Notes: generated by a model from the sequence alone, not told the origin. A stretch of DNA of 64,000 nt from Mycolicibacterium iranicum (GCF_002101705.1 NZ_LQPC01000050.1:38696-102695); one strand, 5' to 3'. Positions 24,620-32,943 are shown, counted from the stretch's first letter. Translations and numbers: made by a program.

Positions 24620-25480
24620 TCAGTCTCCGGTGCTTTCGTTCTTCGCGCCCGCGGGCGGAAAGTTGACGTCTTTGGTCACCGCTTCCCACTCGTCGATCGA
24701 CGCCGAGAATGCGGCCAGCTTGTCCCGCACCGCCTTGAGCACGTCACGACCGAGCAGCAGCCGCAGCGGCGGATCATCGAGTTTGGTGACCATCAGCACT
24801 GCCTCGGCCACCTTGCGCGGATCGCCGGGAAGGTGATGGGCGAACTCTTTGATCAGCGTTTTGCGAGCCCCGACGTTCTCGTCGTAATCGCCGATCGGAG
24901 AGGATGATTCCCACATCGACCGCGCCGCCCAGTCGGTGCGGAACGCGCCGGGCTCGATCGCAGTGACCTTGATGCCGAACGGCGCGACCTCCTGCGCCAA
25001 CGCCTCGGTCAGTGCCTCGAGGGCGAACTTGGTCGACGAGTAGTAGGCATTGGGCGGGTTGGCGACCAGCCCGGTCATCGACGAGATGTTCACGATGTGA
25101 CCGCGGCGGCGGGCACGCATCTGCGGCAGCACCGCCTTGATGGTGTCGACGACGCCGAAGTAGTTGGTGTCGAAGAGTTTCCGGATCTGCTCGTCCTCGC
25201 CCTCTTCGACGGCGGACAGGTACCCGTTGCCCGCGTTGTTGACCAGGACGTCGACGCCGCCGAACCGTTCGTCGGCGGCACGCACGGCCGCGGTGATCTG
25301 GTCCTTGTCGGTGACGTCGAGGGCGACGATGGCCACGCGGTCCCCGAAATGGTCGGCGAAGTTAGACACCGATTCGGCGCGGCGAGCGGTCACCACCACC
25401 GATTGGCCGTCTTCGAGTGCAGCACGGGCGATTTCGCGTCCGATTCCGGTGGAGCATCCCGTGATCAACCAGCGAGCCAT
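24620..25480 (-). CDS. Short-chain dehydrogenase/reductase (classical)
   Basis: 286 aa from the ATG at 25480. The motif ITGCSTGIGREIARA, VNNAGNGYLSAVEE, the catalytic Ser in NISSMTG and YYSSTK are all present. The C-terminal extension FAHHLPGDPRKVAEAVL is typical of 17-beta-hydroxysteroid-dehydrogenase-like SDRs that act on bulky alcohols or ketones. It is tightly coupled: TGAC-ATG with the DUF1214 gene upstream and 2 bp to the next SDR. Confidence 0.9.
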   Translation of the reverse strand: MARWLITGCSTGIGREIARAALEDGQSVVVTARRAESVSNFADHFGDRVAIVALDVTDKDQITAAVRAADERFGGVDVLVNNAGNGYLSAVEEGEDEQIRKLFDTNYFGVVDTIKAVLPQMRARRRGHIVNISSMTGLVANPPNAYYSSTKFALEALTEALAQEVAPFGIKVTAIEPGAFRTDWAARSMWESSSPIGDYDENVGARKTLIKEFAHHLPGDPRKVAEAVLMVTKLDDPPLRLLLGRDVLKAVRDKLAAFSASIDEWEAVTKDVNFPPAGAKNESTGD

Positions 25481-25481
25481 G

Positions 25482-26735
25482 TCAGATCGTCCCCTCGGGC
25501 AGGCGCCGAAGATACGCGGCGCGGCGCTGGGCAAGCTCGGTCGCCCGCTCCTGCTCGGACACCCGCGGCAGCGACGGCACCTCGTTGTCGAGATCGTCGA
25601 GTTTCACAACCCGGCCGCGCGCGCCCAGATCCTCTTTCGGCCCCTCCGGACCGAATTCGGCCATCCGCAGGGTCAGGATGCCCTCCCGAAGTCCGTCGGA
25701 GTCGATCCAATTGGCGGTGCCAGGGTCGGTGGGGGAGATGACAAAGGTGTAGGTGCCGTCCTCGTTCTCAGTGGATTGCGCCTTGTTGAGGCTGCCGGAG
25801 CGGTCTACGAGGTCCAAGGTGGTTCCCCAGATGTTGCTCAACGGGACGGTGAAATACTCTGCGCCGCCGTCGCCCACCTCCACGACGAAGGCTTCGCCCG
25901 GTTCCAGGTCGAAACGGCCCATGACATACACCTGGTTGCGCATCGCACCGACCTTGTCGGCAGACCAGGCGAGGTTGAAATGGTTTGCCGGCATCTTGTA
26001 GATGCCGTGGCTGAGCTTGCCGGTGAAGTTGGCGAAGTGGGCCATCATGTCAGCGGTCGCGTCGGCCTGCTCGTCGAGCGTCCGCGCCGGGGCCGACGGC
26101 TGCTCGCCGAGTCGTTGCACAGCAAGGTGATTGGGGTCGTCGCGGTCCCAGTTGAGCAGCACGTCGCGGATGTAGAACTCATGCGCCTCCGGCGTGGACT
26201 GCACATGGTTGGGGCGTCCGTTGGCGGGATCGGAGTCGACGGTGATAGTGAACGATCCGTCGGGCTCGACGTCCATGGTGCGGCCGTTGAGCACGGCGAC
26301 GGTACCCATGTTGGCGTCCCACAGCGTGAAGTAGTTCTCCGTCATCCGGTGTGCGCCGACCCGGCCATGGATCTCGTAGCGTTCGTCACCTGAGATGGGG
26401 ATGACGCGGTAGATGCTGTCCGGATTGTCGATGCCCCACCGTGATCCGGGTATGGTCCGGCCCTCGACCGGGTGTTGCAGCCGGGTGATGCAGCTGATTT
26501 TGGGCCGCAACGGATCCTGGTTCGACGACCAGATGGCGGCCGAGAACATCACCTCGGCGAACGCCGCGTCGAACACCTCGCGCATGGCCTCGGAGGGTTT
26601 CGCCCGTCCCAGCCAGTTCTCGGCGACGGTTCGATAGGCGGCTCTGACCGTCGGATGGTTCGTCAACTCCAGCGCGGCGAGCTCCTGCTCGTGTTGTGAC
26701 ACCGTGGCGACGGGGTGGCCGGAGAAGTCAGACAC
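25482..26735 (-). CDS. DUF1214 domain protein
   Basis: 417 aa from a GTG at 26735 with AGGAGG upstream. The C-terminal half contains the DUF1214-like pattern (FVVEVGDGGAEYFTVPLSNIWGTTLD, then DGTYTFVISPTDPGTANWIDSDG). No signal peptide is seen, so it is probably cytosolic. DUF1214/DUF1254 proteins have no settled activity. Here one is locked in an operon with SDR and FadE genes, which suggests a role in catabolism of the same compound. The next gene begins one base after its stop. Confidence 0.82.
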   Translation of the reverse strand: MSDFSGHPVATVSQHEQELAALELTNHPTVRAAYRTVAENWLGRAKPSEAMREVFDAAFAEVMFSAAIWSSNQDPLRPKISCITRLQHPVEGRTIPGSRWGIDNPDSIYRVIPISGDERYEIHGRVGAHRMTENYFTLWDANMGTVAVLNGRTMDVEPDGSFTITVDSDPANGRPNHVQSTPEAHEFYIRDVLLNWDRDDPNHLAVQRLGEQPSAPARTLDEQADATADMMAHFANFTGKLSHGIYKMPANHFNLAWSADKVGAMRNQVYVMGRFDLEPGEAFVVEVGDGGAEYFTVPLSNIWGTTLDLVDRSGSLNKAQSTENEDGTYTFVISPTDPGTANWIDSDGLREGILTLRMAEFGPEGPKEDLGARGRVVKLDDLDNEVPSLPRVSEQERATELAQRRAAYLRRLPEGTI

Positions 26736-26773
26736 CGTGTCCTCCTATGCAGTTGCGGCGGCTCGGAATCTGT

Positions 26774-27217
26774 TCAGAACTTCAGGTGATGGCTGGTGTC
26801 GCCGACCTGGTCGACGAACATGATGCGGGTGTCGAACCACCAGGCGCCGTCGATGCGGTGGAAGGTGTCCCGATACCTTCCGGTCACGATGACCTGCAGC
26901 GGCAGGTCCGGAGTCGCCTGCGTCACGCAGTAGTACGCGCTGCCGCTGGCCGTACCGGCATCCTCGTCGACTCGCAGGACGACGTTGGTGGTGAAGTGTT
27001 TGGTCTTCGGGGTCCCGTCTTCGTGGAGGCGCGTCGCCATGTCGTACATCTGCCGCACCCGTGTCGTGCCTTCGAAGACTGTCTCCGGCGGACCGTCCTC
27101 CACGCCGCAGATCCGACCGTGCGCGAACAATGCGGCCACTCCGTCCAGGTCGCCTGCATCGATCCGCTCGGCGTACGTGTACACCAAGTTCTCGATCTCG
27201 CGGGCGGCGTCGCTCAT
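26774..27217 (-). CDS. SnoaL/NTF2-like fold protein
   Basis: 147 aa from the ATG at 27217. The cone-shaped NTF2-like fold is recognised from IENLVYTYAERIDAGDLDGVAALFAHGRI at the start and GRYRDTFHRIDGAWWFDTRIMFVD at the end. Such proteins include ketosteroid isomerases, hydratases and limonene epoxide hydrolases. It is the first gene of the minus-strand cluster, divergent from the SDR at 27291 with a 73-bp gap that should hold both promoters. Confidence 0.85.
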   Translation of the reverse strand: MSDAAREIENLVYTYAERIDAGDLDGVAALFAHGRICGVEDGPPETVFEGTTRVRQMYDMATRLHEDGTPKTKHFTTNVVLRVDEDAGTASGSAYYCVTQATPDLPLQVIVTGRYRDTFHRIDGAWWFDTRIMFVDQVGDTSHHLKF

Positions 27218-27290
27218 CGCCGGTAGACAACCAGTCAAAAACTGTCATGTCAACGCTTGCGCGGTTCATCGGCGCAGCTAACCTCGGGGC

Positions 27291-28181
27291 GTGGCAACAA
27301 CATGGTCGGAAAAGCGGCTCGGAGACATGACCGGTACACGCGTCATCGTCACAGGTGCGACGAACGGGGTCGGGCTGGGAACCGCGACGGCGCTCGCCCG
27401 AGCCGGAGCCCATGTCATCCTCGCCGTCCGAAACCTCGACCTCGGCGCACAGCGTGCGACGGAGATGGGCGGCGACACCTCCGTCGTCAAACTCGACCTC
27501 GCCGACCTGTCGTCCGTCAAAGCCTTTCCCGGACTGTTCGACGGTGACGTCGACATCCTGATCAACAACGCCGGACTCGTCGCTCAACACCGCGGCGAGA
27601 CAGTGGACGGCTTCGAGTCGACCATGGGCACGAACTTCCTCGGCCCGTTCGCGCTGACGAACCTGCTCTTCGAACGGGTGCGATCGAAGATCATCAACGT
27701 GGGATCGGACGCCCACAAGTCGGCGGCAATAGCGTTCGACGACCCCCATCTGCGGACGCACCGATGGTCGGCCTTCCCGGCCTACGCACGTTCGAAGCTG
27801 GCCGTGATGCTGTGGGGCCTCGAACTCGACCGCCGGCTGCGCACAGCCGGCTCACCGGTCACCACCTACCTGACTCACCCCGGCTGGGTGTCGTCGAATT
27901 TGGCCAAGATGTCGGACACACGAATCATGACCGCATTCCACTCGGCGGTGAACCGGATGGCCGGCGTCGTCGGTAACGACATTCACGCTGGGGCCGCGCC
28001 GACGCTGTACTGCATCACCGAACCGATCCCGCCGGGCAGTTATGTGGGAATCGCGGGGCGGTTCGGCCTACAGGGCCCGCCGACGCTCAGCGGCCGGGCA
28101 CCGGCTGCTTGCGACTACGCGGACGCGCAGAAGCTGTGGGAGTTCGCCGAGCGCGAGACCGGCACAACGCTGGGTATCTAG
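27291..28181 (+). CDS. Short-chain dehydrogenase/reductase (retinol-dehydrogenase-like)
   Basis: 296 aa from a GTG. The motif TGATNGVGLGTATALARAG, LDLADLSSVKAF, INNAGLVA and the catalytic YARSK are intact. The conserved THPGWVSSNL segment places it in the WW-domain oxidoreductase/retinol-dehydrogenase-like SDR group. An ATG at 27330 would remove the first 13 residues, but the family normally has a short N-terminal extension. It is divergent from the catabolic cluster and converges on the DUF1460 gene with 5 bp between stops. Confidence 0.87.
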   Translation: MATTWSEKRLGDMTGTRVIVTGATNGVGLGTATALARAGAHVILAVRNLDLGAQRATEMGGDTSVVKLDLADLSSVKAFPGLFDGDVDILINNAGLVAQHRGETVDGFESTMGTNFLGPFALTNLLFERVRSKIINVGSDAHKSAAIAFDDPHLRTHRWSAFPAYARSKLAVMLWGLELDRRLRTAGSPVTTYLTHPGWVSSNLAKMSDTRIMTAFHSAVNRMAGVVGNDIHAGAAPTLYCITEPIPPGSYVGIAGRFGLQGPPTLSGRAPAACDYADAQKLWEFAERETGTTLGI

Positions 28182-28186
28182 GTGCC

Positions 28187-28987
28187 TCACATCACCGGTC
28201 GGAGCACGACGATCCCGTTGATGGTGCTCAGATATGCCGACAGCGGAGTGTCGATCACCTGGCCGCTCTCTGACGACGCATGGCGGAACACGGGTCCGTC
28301 CGGCGCGTCGATGAACATGCCGACGTGTGTGACGTCGAGCCCGCCGTCCGGCGCGTAGGCCCCGAGGTAATCGCCCGTGGAGAGCCGGCTGACAACGTCG
28401 TCGTCGACGTTTTCACTCGGAACGTAGGTGACGGTTCGCGCGACGACCGGCAATCCCGGTAGGTACACGCCACCGTCGTCCTTGCTGTTGAGATCCTTGG
28501 ATGTTCGCACTGCGTTGTCGCTGAGGCTTGCGGTGATGTCGGTGGCGAGCGCGGGGGCAGATGCGGACCAGTCCGTGAAGAAGTGCTTTCTGTTCTCGAA
28601 CGAGACATCGCCGTTCTTGTAGCGGACGGCGATCAGGTTTGCGATGAACTCGTCGCGGTTGTCGGACCGTTTGAGCGCTTCGACGTAGTCGGCGTAGGTG
28701 AAGCAGTCGACGCGTTCCAGTTCCACGACATGCTGCTCGGGTTCGGTCGCCGAACCGATGAGAGTGTGTGCGCCATAGGGCGTTCCCAGGAAAAGCCGGG
28801 AGATGTATTCCGCCTGCGCACCCGCATCGGCACTCGGGGCGTCGTCGATCGCGGCGAGCATCGATTGCAGGTTCTGATCGCTGCCCTCGGTGATGCGAAC
28901 GCCCGGCGCCGCGGAGGCCGAAACCGTTCCTCCGCCGGCGATCAGCGTGAGCACCACGCCAACACACGCAAGTCGGTGGAGGCTCAT
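28187..28987 (-). CDS. Secreted DUF1460/NlpC-like amidase
   Basis: 266 aa from the ATG at 28987; an ATG at 29002 would add five residues. A signal peptide (MSLHRLACVGVVLTLIAGGGTVSASA) is followed by a papain-like domain of DUF1460 type: catalytic Cys in ERVDCFTYADYVEAL and His in DVTHVGMFI. Family proteins are N-acetylmuramoyl-L-alanine amidases acting on peptidoglycan fragments. It is divergently placed, 88 bp from a lytic transglycosylase, so the two may share regulation in wall turnover. Confidence 0.83.
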   Translation of the reverse strand: MSLHRLACVGVVLTLIAGGGTVSASAAPGVRITEGSDQNLQSMLAAIDDAPSADAGAQAEYISRLFLGTPYGAHTLIGSATEPEQHVVELERVDCFTYADYVEALKRSDNRDEFIANLIAVRYKNGDVSFENRKHFFTDWSASAPALATDITASLSDNAVRTSKDLNSKDDGGVYLPGLPVVARTVTYVPSENVDDDVVSRLSTGDYLGAYAPDGGLDVTHVGMFIDAPDGPVFRHASSESGQVIDTPLSAYLSTINGIVVLRPVM

Positions 28988-29075
28988 GATGCACCGCAGC
29001 ATTGGGCCACTGTACGTCGAGAGTCCAACCGGATCGGTCAGACTGGTTGGATCACGGTGAACCGTCGTCGAGGAG

Positions 29076-29993
29076 ATGGCATTGAGCGGCAATCGGGTTG
29101 GCGTTGCGGCGGTGGCCGCATCTGTGCTCGTCGGATGCTCCGCGCCTGCGCCGCCGGCCGCCGACCCTGCGCCACCTCAGGCGGTCGGGGCGCAGACTGC
29201 TCAGCCGACCCTGCCGAGCACCGCGCAACCGGTGCTCGCCCCGGATCCGGCACGGATCGTCGACGACCTCGTCGCCGACGAGCACGCCCTGCGCGATCAA
29301 CAGTCCTCGGAGGAGACGCTGACCGCCGCTGCACGCCGGCAGCAGAAGGCCTACCGCGTCCTGGCCAGGCACCCGGAATGGGATGTGATCGCGCGCGCCC
29401 GCGTTCCCCGAACGCTTCTCGATGTGTACGACCGCAACATCGATGCGCGTAGGCAATTGAGTGCGATGGGCCGCGGCAAGCCGACGTTGCCGGCGTGGCG
29501 GATCGATCCGCCACGACCCGCCGAGGAGCTGCTCGGCTACTACCGCAAGGCCGAGGCGGCCTCGGGTGTCGGCTGGAACTACCTGGCGGCGATCAATTTC
29601 GTCGAGACCGCCTACGGGCGCATCTCGGGCGTCAGCACCGCCGGAGCGCAGGGTCCGATGCAGTTCATGCCCTCGACGTTCGCCACGCACGGCGCGGGCA
29701 CGGACATCCTGTCCCCGCACGACAGCATCATGGCGGCCGGACGGTTCCTCGCCGCCCACGGCTTCGCGCGCGACCGCGATCACGCGCTCTATCGGTACAA
29801 CAATTCGCGCCAGTACGTTCGCGCGATCAATCAGTACGCCACGCTGATCGGAGCGGACCCGGCTGTTTTCGCGGGCTACCACCGGTGGGACGTGTACTAC
29901 AACACGGTGGCCGGCGACGTCGTTCTGCCGGTCGGCTATTCCTCGACCTCGCCCATCCCCGTGCAGGAGTACCTGAAGCGCCACCCGCAGTGA
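29076..29993 (+). CDS. Lipoprotein lytic transglycosylase (SLT-like)
   Basis: 305 aa. A lipobox ends at C21 (AAVAASVLVGC), followed by a Pro/Ala-rich spacer. The lysozyme-like domain shows WNYLAAINFVETAYGRI with the likely catalytic E177, then GAQGPMQFMPSTF and YRYNNSRQYVRAI. It would cleave glycan strands of peptidoglycan from the outer face of the membrane. The start ATG follows CGAGGAG. It is divergent from the DUF1460 amidase. Confidence 0.88.
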   Translation: MALSGNRVGVAAVAASVLVGCSAPAPPAADPAPPQAVGAQTAQPTLPSTAQPVLAPDPARIVDDLVADEHALRDQQSSEETLTAAARRQQKAYRVLARHPEWDVIARARVPRTLLDVYDRNIDARRQLSAMGRGKPTLPAWRIDPPRPAEELLGYYRKAEAASGVGWNYLAAINFVETAYGRISGVSTAGAQGPMQFMPSTFATHGAGTDILSPHDSIMAAGRFLAAHGFARDRDHALYRYNNSRQYVRAINQYATLIGADPAVFAGYHRWDVYYNTVAGDVVLPVGYSSTSPIPVQEYLKRHPQ

Positions 29994-30035
29994 ACGCCGG
30001 CCAGCTGTCAGCCGATCCCGGCTACGCTGCATCCC

Positions 30036-30668
30036 ATGGCCGAGTCGATGTCTGCGAAGCGCAACGCCCGAGCTGTCGCGAACTTTCTTGACGCGCAACG
30101 ATATACGCGTGACCAAGTGTTCGCCGACGACGATCCGGTGCCGGCTGCTGCGGGTGCTCACGGGTGGTGGTTCCGCCAGATTCCCGGTGGCATCGACGTC
30201 TCCGGCTGCGAGCAGCGCGATGGTTGGACGCTTCTGTACGTCGGAATCAGTCCCGGGCCGCCGCGCGCAGACGGCAAGCCCCAGGCGCCGCAGGATTTGC
30301 GCAAGCGCATCCGATACCACTTCGGTGCGGGCAACGCCAGCGCAGACGGGTCGACGCTGCGCAAGTCGCTCGGCGTTCTTCTCGGCGACGAGTTGGGTTT
30401 TGCGCTGCGCCGGATCGGCTCGGGCAAGCGACAGACCTTCGCAGGCGGGGAGGCGATCCTGACCCAGTGGATGGCCGAGAATGTCGCGGTGTCCTGGGTC
30501 CTGCATCCGGAGCCCTGGTACCTCGAGGCCAAGCTGATCAGCGCACTGGATCTGCCGTTGAACATTCAGAACAACGACCACAATGCGTTCGCATCGACCC
30601 TGAAGAAGCGCCGCAAGGACGCTGCGGTGAAGGCAGGCAAGATGCGCATCCTGGCGGAGTGGTCGTAG
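30036..30668 (+). CDS. Stand-alone GIY-YIG-like protein
   Basis: 210 aa. A short N-terminal helical segment is followed by GWWF at 43-46 and LYVGIS at 67-72, which match the two halves of a GIY-YIG core. LRKRIRYHF (R89, R91), E164 in WYLEAKLI, and NIQNNDHN at 176-183 match the later catalytic Arg, Glu and Asn positions. There is no attached DNA-binding or transposase domain. It could be a DNA repair or defence nuclease, or a degenerate member. It follows the transglycosylase gene by 42 bp without overlap. Confidence 0.7.
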   Translation: MAESMSAKRNARAVANFLDAQRYTRDQVFADDDPVPAAAGAHGWWFRQIPGGIDVSGCEQRDGWTLLYVGISPGPPRADGKPQAPQDLRKRIRYHFGAGNASADGSTLRKSLGVLLGDELGFALRRIGSGKRQTFAGGEAILTQWMAENVAVSWVLHPEPWYLEAKLISALDLPLNIQNNDHNAFASTLKKRRKDAAVKAGKMRILAEWS

Positions 30669-30760
30669 CGAACGACTTGCGAAGTGGGATGAACGCGACG
30701 CACCGCAGGACTACGATGCGAGTACGCAAAGTGGGTCGGGGTTCATCGCAGGAGGCCCGG

Positions 30761-31045
30761 ATGCGGACGAGATCAATACGGACGGCGTTGACGGTCGCCG
30801 CGGTGGTGGCGCTTCCGGCTTCGTGGTTGGTGCTATCGGCGGGAAGTGCTCAGGCAGCCGAATGCGGCGTCGGCACGGTGTACGACGCACCGTCGAACAC
30901 GTGTGTCGTTGCCCCGCTTCCACCGGCGCCGCCACCGCCACCGCCACCGCCGCCGCCTCCGCCGTGGAACGGTGACCCCACGCCGGGCTTCTCGATCGGG
31001 ATCTGCGCGCCGATTCCTTTCGTGTCGCTGTGTACGGGGATCTGA
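30761..31045 (+). CDS. Small secreted proline-rich protein
   Basis: 94 aa from an ATG with AGGAGG upstream. A signal peptide (MRTRSIRTALTVAAVVALPASWLVLSAGSAQA) is followed by AECGVGTVYDAPSNTCVV, a poly-proline run of more than ten residues, and a C-terminal part with two further Cys (SIGICAPIPFVSLCTGI). Four Cys in the mature chain could form two disulfides. M. tuberculosis carries a small secreted protein gene in about this position (Rv1291c, from memory), though on the other strand. Function is unknown. Confidence 0.72.
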   Translation: MRTRSIRTALTVAAVVALPASWLVLSAGSAQAAECGVGTVYDAPSNTCVVAPLPPAPPPPPPPPPPPPWNGDPTPGFSIGICAPIPFVSLCTGI

Positions 31046-31123
31046 CGGGCCGGGGGCCACAGCCGGACGCCCTTGACGAAAACGATCCGGGGCCCGACCG
31101 AGGCTTCCTACACTCTCGGTAAT

Positions 31124-31137
31124 GCGCTGATCAGCGC
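31124..31137. promoter_or_regulatory. Perfect 14-bp palindrome before a secreted-protein gene
   Basis: GCGCTGATCAGCGC lies just before the ribosome-binding site (GAGGGAGG) of the gene at 31150. It could be an operator or a leader hairpin that shields the translation start. No other full copy was seen in the window. Confidence 0.35.
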
Positions 31138-31149
31138 GAGGGAGGCATC

Positions 31150-31569
31150 ATGAGAAACCTGACCGTGAGTGCGGTGGCCGCCGGTGTCTGTGCCACCGCC
31201 CTCGCTTTGGCGGCACCCGCGCATGCCGATCTCGCCCCGGGCCTGTATCAGTACCGGTCCGTCATGGCCACGGGTGCCACCGAGGACATCAGCATGCGTA
31301 TCGACAGTTGCGGTCCCGGCTGTATCAGCCTGTTCAACCTCGAGAACAACAGGGATCAGGGCCAGGCGCGCATCCAAGGCGCGCAGTACGTGCTGGACCA
31401 GTTCGTGCCCGCAGGAGCGTTCTGCCCGGACGGTCGCGCCGTCGACGTGGTGGCCCGGTACACCTTCAACCTCGATGGCACGAACGGGCTCTACACACTG
31501 AACGGGCCGAATCCCTGTGGCAACAACGGACCTGTGGGATCGACCACCTTCGTCCTCGTCCCGTCCTGA
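31150..31569 (+). CDS. Secreted protein of unknown function
   Basis: 139 aa with a Sec signal peptide ending at AHA-D (residues 1-26) after GGGAGG. The mature part is about 112 residues with four Cys (DSCGPGCISLF, GAFCPDG, NPCGNNG) and looks all-beta. It resembles the many small secreted mycobacterial proteins without known function. I cannot assign a family. Confidence 0.75.
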   Translation: MRNLTVSAVAAGVCATALALAAPAHADLAPGLYQYRSVMATGATEDISMRIDSCGPGCISLFNLENNRDQGQARIQGAQYVLDQFVPAGAFCPDGRAVDVVARYTFNLDGTNGLYTLNGPNPCGNNGPVGSTTFVLVPS

Positions 31570-31691
31570 CAGGGGCGGTCGGCTCGGGGGCAGTTGACCT
31601 CCATCACCTCGAAGGACGTCGGCAGGCCGCTGTACTGGTGCGAAACCGCAGGCGGGCCCGCCTGTCGCGCCGACGGCGATGCCTCTGAAAT

Positions 31692-31737
31692 CCTCCGGTT
31701 CGGAGGTGAAATCTATTGTCTAGAAATAGTTTTCACC
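31692..31737. terminator. Two overlapping hairpins between convergent genes
   Basis: CCTCCG-GTT-CGGAGG at 31692-31706 overlaps by two bases a 33-nt near-palindrome at 31705-31737 with 13-nt arms (GGTGAAATCTATT against AATAGTTTTCACC, one mismatch) around a 7-nt loop. Only one of the two can form at a time. The rest of the 255-bp gap (31570-31824) shows no gene. Confidence 0.5.
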
Positions 31738-31824
31738 AGTCATGCGTCACAGCGTCTGCTCTTGCAACCTGCATTCGCCGCTGGACGTCTTCCCAGCGCT
31801 TGGCCGCTCCAGCCGCCGCGGCAT

Positions 31825-32031
31825 TCAGTCTGCGCGCCGGTCGCGTCCGGACTTCTGCACATCCTGGGGGCCGCGGCGGTCGTGCGGCGGGACGACGGGA
31901 GTGTCGCGCACCTTTTTTCCGTAACCGGCCACCGTGCTGAACGCCCTGTGACAGCCGGGGCAGATCGGCTTGCCGTCCTTGTTCACCGACCAACTCTTAC
32001 CGCTGCCCTTGCACGCCTTGCTCGGCTTCAT
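31825..32031 (-). CDS. Small zinc-ribbon-like protein
   Basis: 68 aa from the ATG at 32031. The N-terminal 35 residues contain ACKGSGKSWSVNKDGKPICPGCHRAF, with Cys, CxxC and His residues that could bind one zinc ion. The rest is basic and Pro/Arg-rich (YGKKVRDTPVVPPHDRRGP). This type of short GSGKSWxVNKDGK protein occurs in other actinobacteria, from memory, which supports it being real. An overlapping reading frame in another phase (31733-31993) was rejected. Its role is unknown. Confidence 0.6.
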   Translation of the reverse strand: MKPSKACKGSGKSWSVNKDGKPICPGCHRAFSTVAGYGKKVRDTPVVPPHDRRGPQDVQKSGRDRRAD

Positions 32032-32084
32032 GAGTGCATCATCCTCGCAATCGTGCCGAGTGATCGTCGGAGTCAATCGGCGCC

Positions 32085-32138
32085 GTGACAGTCGTCCCCG
32101 AGGTTTGTCACATCACAATATGCTTGCGGCCTGTCACA
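32085..32138. promoter_or_regulatory. Repeated TGTCAC motif in the porin promoter region
   Basis: GTGACA at 32085-32090 and TGTCACA at 32106-32112 and 32132-32138 give three copies, the first inverted. The sequence between, CACAATATGCT, offers a -10-like TATGCT. This is a plausible binding region for a CRP-like or other dimeric regulator of the MspA-type porin gene that starts at 32191. Confidence 0.35.
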
Positions 32139-32190
32139 AGTTGATATTGGGGAGGTCCCTCTAGCCGAATCCGATAGTAGGTTCCCTCTC

Positions 32191-32943
32191 GTGAAGCTGA
32201 GTTGGCTTGGCGCACTCAGCATCGTCTGGGTTCTGATGCCGGCAGTCGCGTGTCCCGCGGCTGCCGAGCCGGCACCTGATGTCGTTGCGCCGGTGCTCGA
32301 CCCTGCCGTCAGCGGCGCAGCACCCGTCGCCCACGCAGCGGGAGTCATCGCCCCGGGCGCGGACGCACTCATCGTTTCCGCTCCTGCATCCACGACCACT
32401 ACACCCAACGGTTGGGCGCTGACAGTTGGCGCCAAGGATGAGGTCATCCGCAACGTGAATCCGTTGACCACCGCGTTGTCGTCGCGGAGTTACGTGGTCA
32501 GTGGCGTGTTCAACGGTTCGCTTGTCGGGCCGGAGGGCTCCGTGCCGCCGCGAGGAGTGTTGGAGGTCGGTTACCAAATCGGTTGTGGCATCGACATGGG
32601 TGCCAACGGCGTCACCATGACGGGTTCTGCAGGGCTCACGCCGTCTCTGGGCCTGGTGGGACTCGATGGCGAGGGCGAGTTCATCGACGGCATCGCGCCG
32701 GTGCTGTCTGCGCCGGTCACCGGTGGCATCGCCGTCGGTTTGCGGCCCGGCATCATCAACACCGTTCCTGTGGGGCGCAAGGAGTTCACCGGCAACGACC
32801 CGTGGGTGTCGATCAGTGGTTTCCAGGTGAAGATCGACGGCTGCGTGGGAGAGTCGTTCATCAGGTCCTACGCCGTGCTCACGCATGCGACTGACCAATC
32901 CGACTCCATCCTGGGGTACTACGGCACGACGAAGAAGGTGTGA
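32191..32943 (+). CDS. MspA-family outer-membrane porin
   Basis: 250 aa from a GTG. An exported N-terminus (LSIVWVLMPAVACPAAAEP) leads into the MspA pattern: GWALTVGAKDEVIRNVNPL, SRSYVVSGVFNGSLVGP, LEVGYQIGCGIDMG and the C-terminal SFIRSYAVLTH. MspA proteins are octameric beta-barrel pores in the mycolate outer membrane that admit hydrophilic nutrients. The mature region before the barrel is longer than in MspA (about 70 residues, Pro/Ala-rich), so this is one of the divergent paralogues. Its presence points to a rapid grower rather than the M. tuberculosis complex. Confidence 0.92.
   Translation: MKLSWLGALSIVWVLMPAVACPAAAEPAPDVVAPVLDPAVSGAAPVAHAAGVIAPGADALIVSAPASTTTTPNGWALTVGAKDEVIRNVNPLTTALSSRSYVVSGVFNGSLVGPEGSVPPRGVLEVGYQIGCGIDMGANGVTMTGSAGLTPSLGLVGLDGEGEFIDGIAPVLSAPVTGGIAVGLRPGIINTVPVGRKEFTGNDPWVSISGFQVKIDGCVGESFIRSYAVLTHATDQSDSILGYYGTTKKV

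Noticed and set aside
29052..30581. 509-codon minus-strand open frame across the transglycosylase and GIY-YIG genes
   Set aside because: Covers two plausible plus-strand genes with signal peptide and catalytic motifs, while its own translation shows no family pattern.
30930..30965. CCGCCACCG run considered as a simple-sequence repeat locus
   Set aside because: It encodes the poly-proline stretch of a secreted protein; phase variation cannot be judged from one sequence, and the units are in-frame triplets.
31594..32088. 164-codon plus-strand frame overlapping the small zinc-ribbon gene
   Set aside because: No family likeness and no ribosome-binding site; it contains the hairpins at 31692-31737. 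The minus-strand frame has a Cys/His pattern I recognise.
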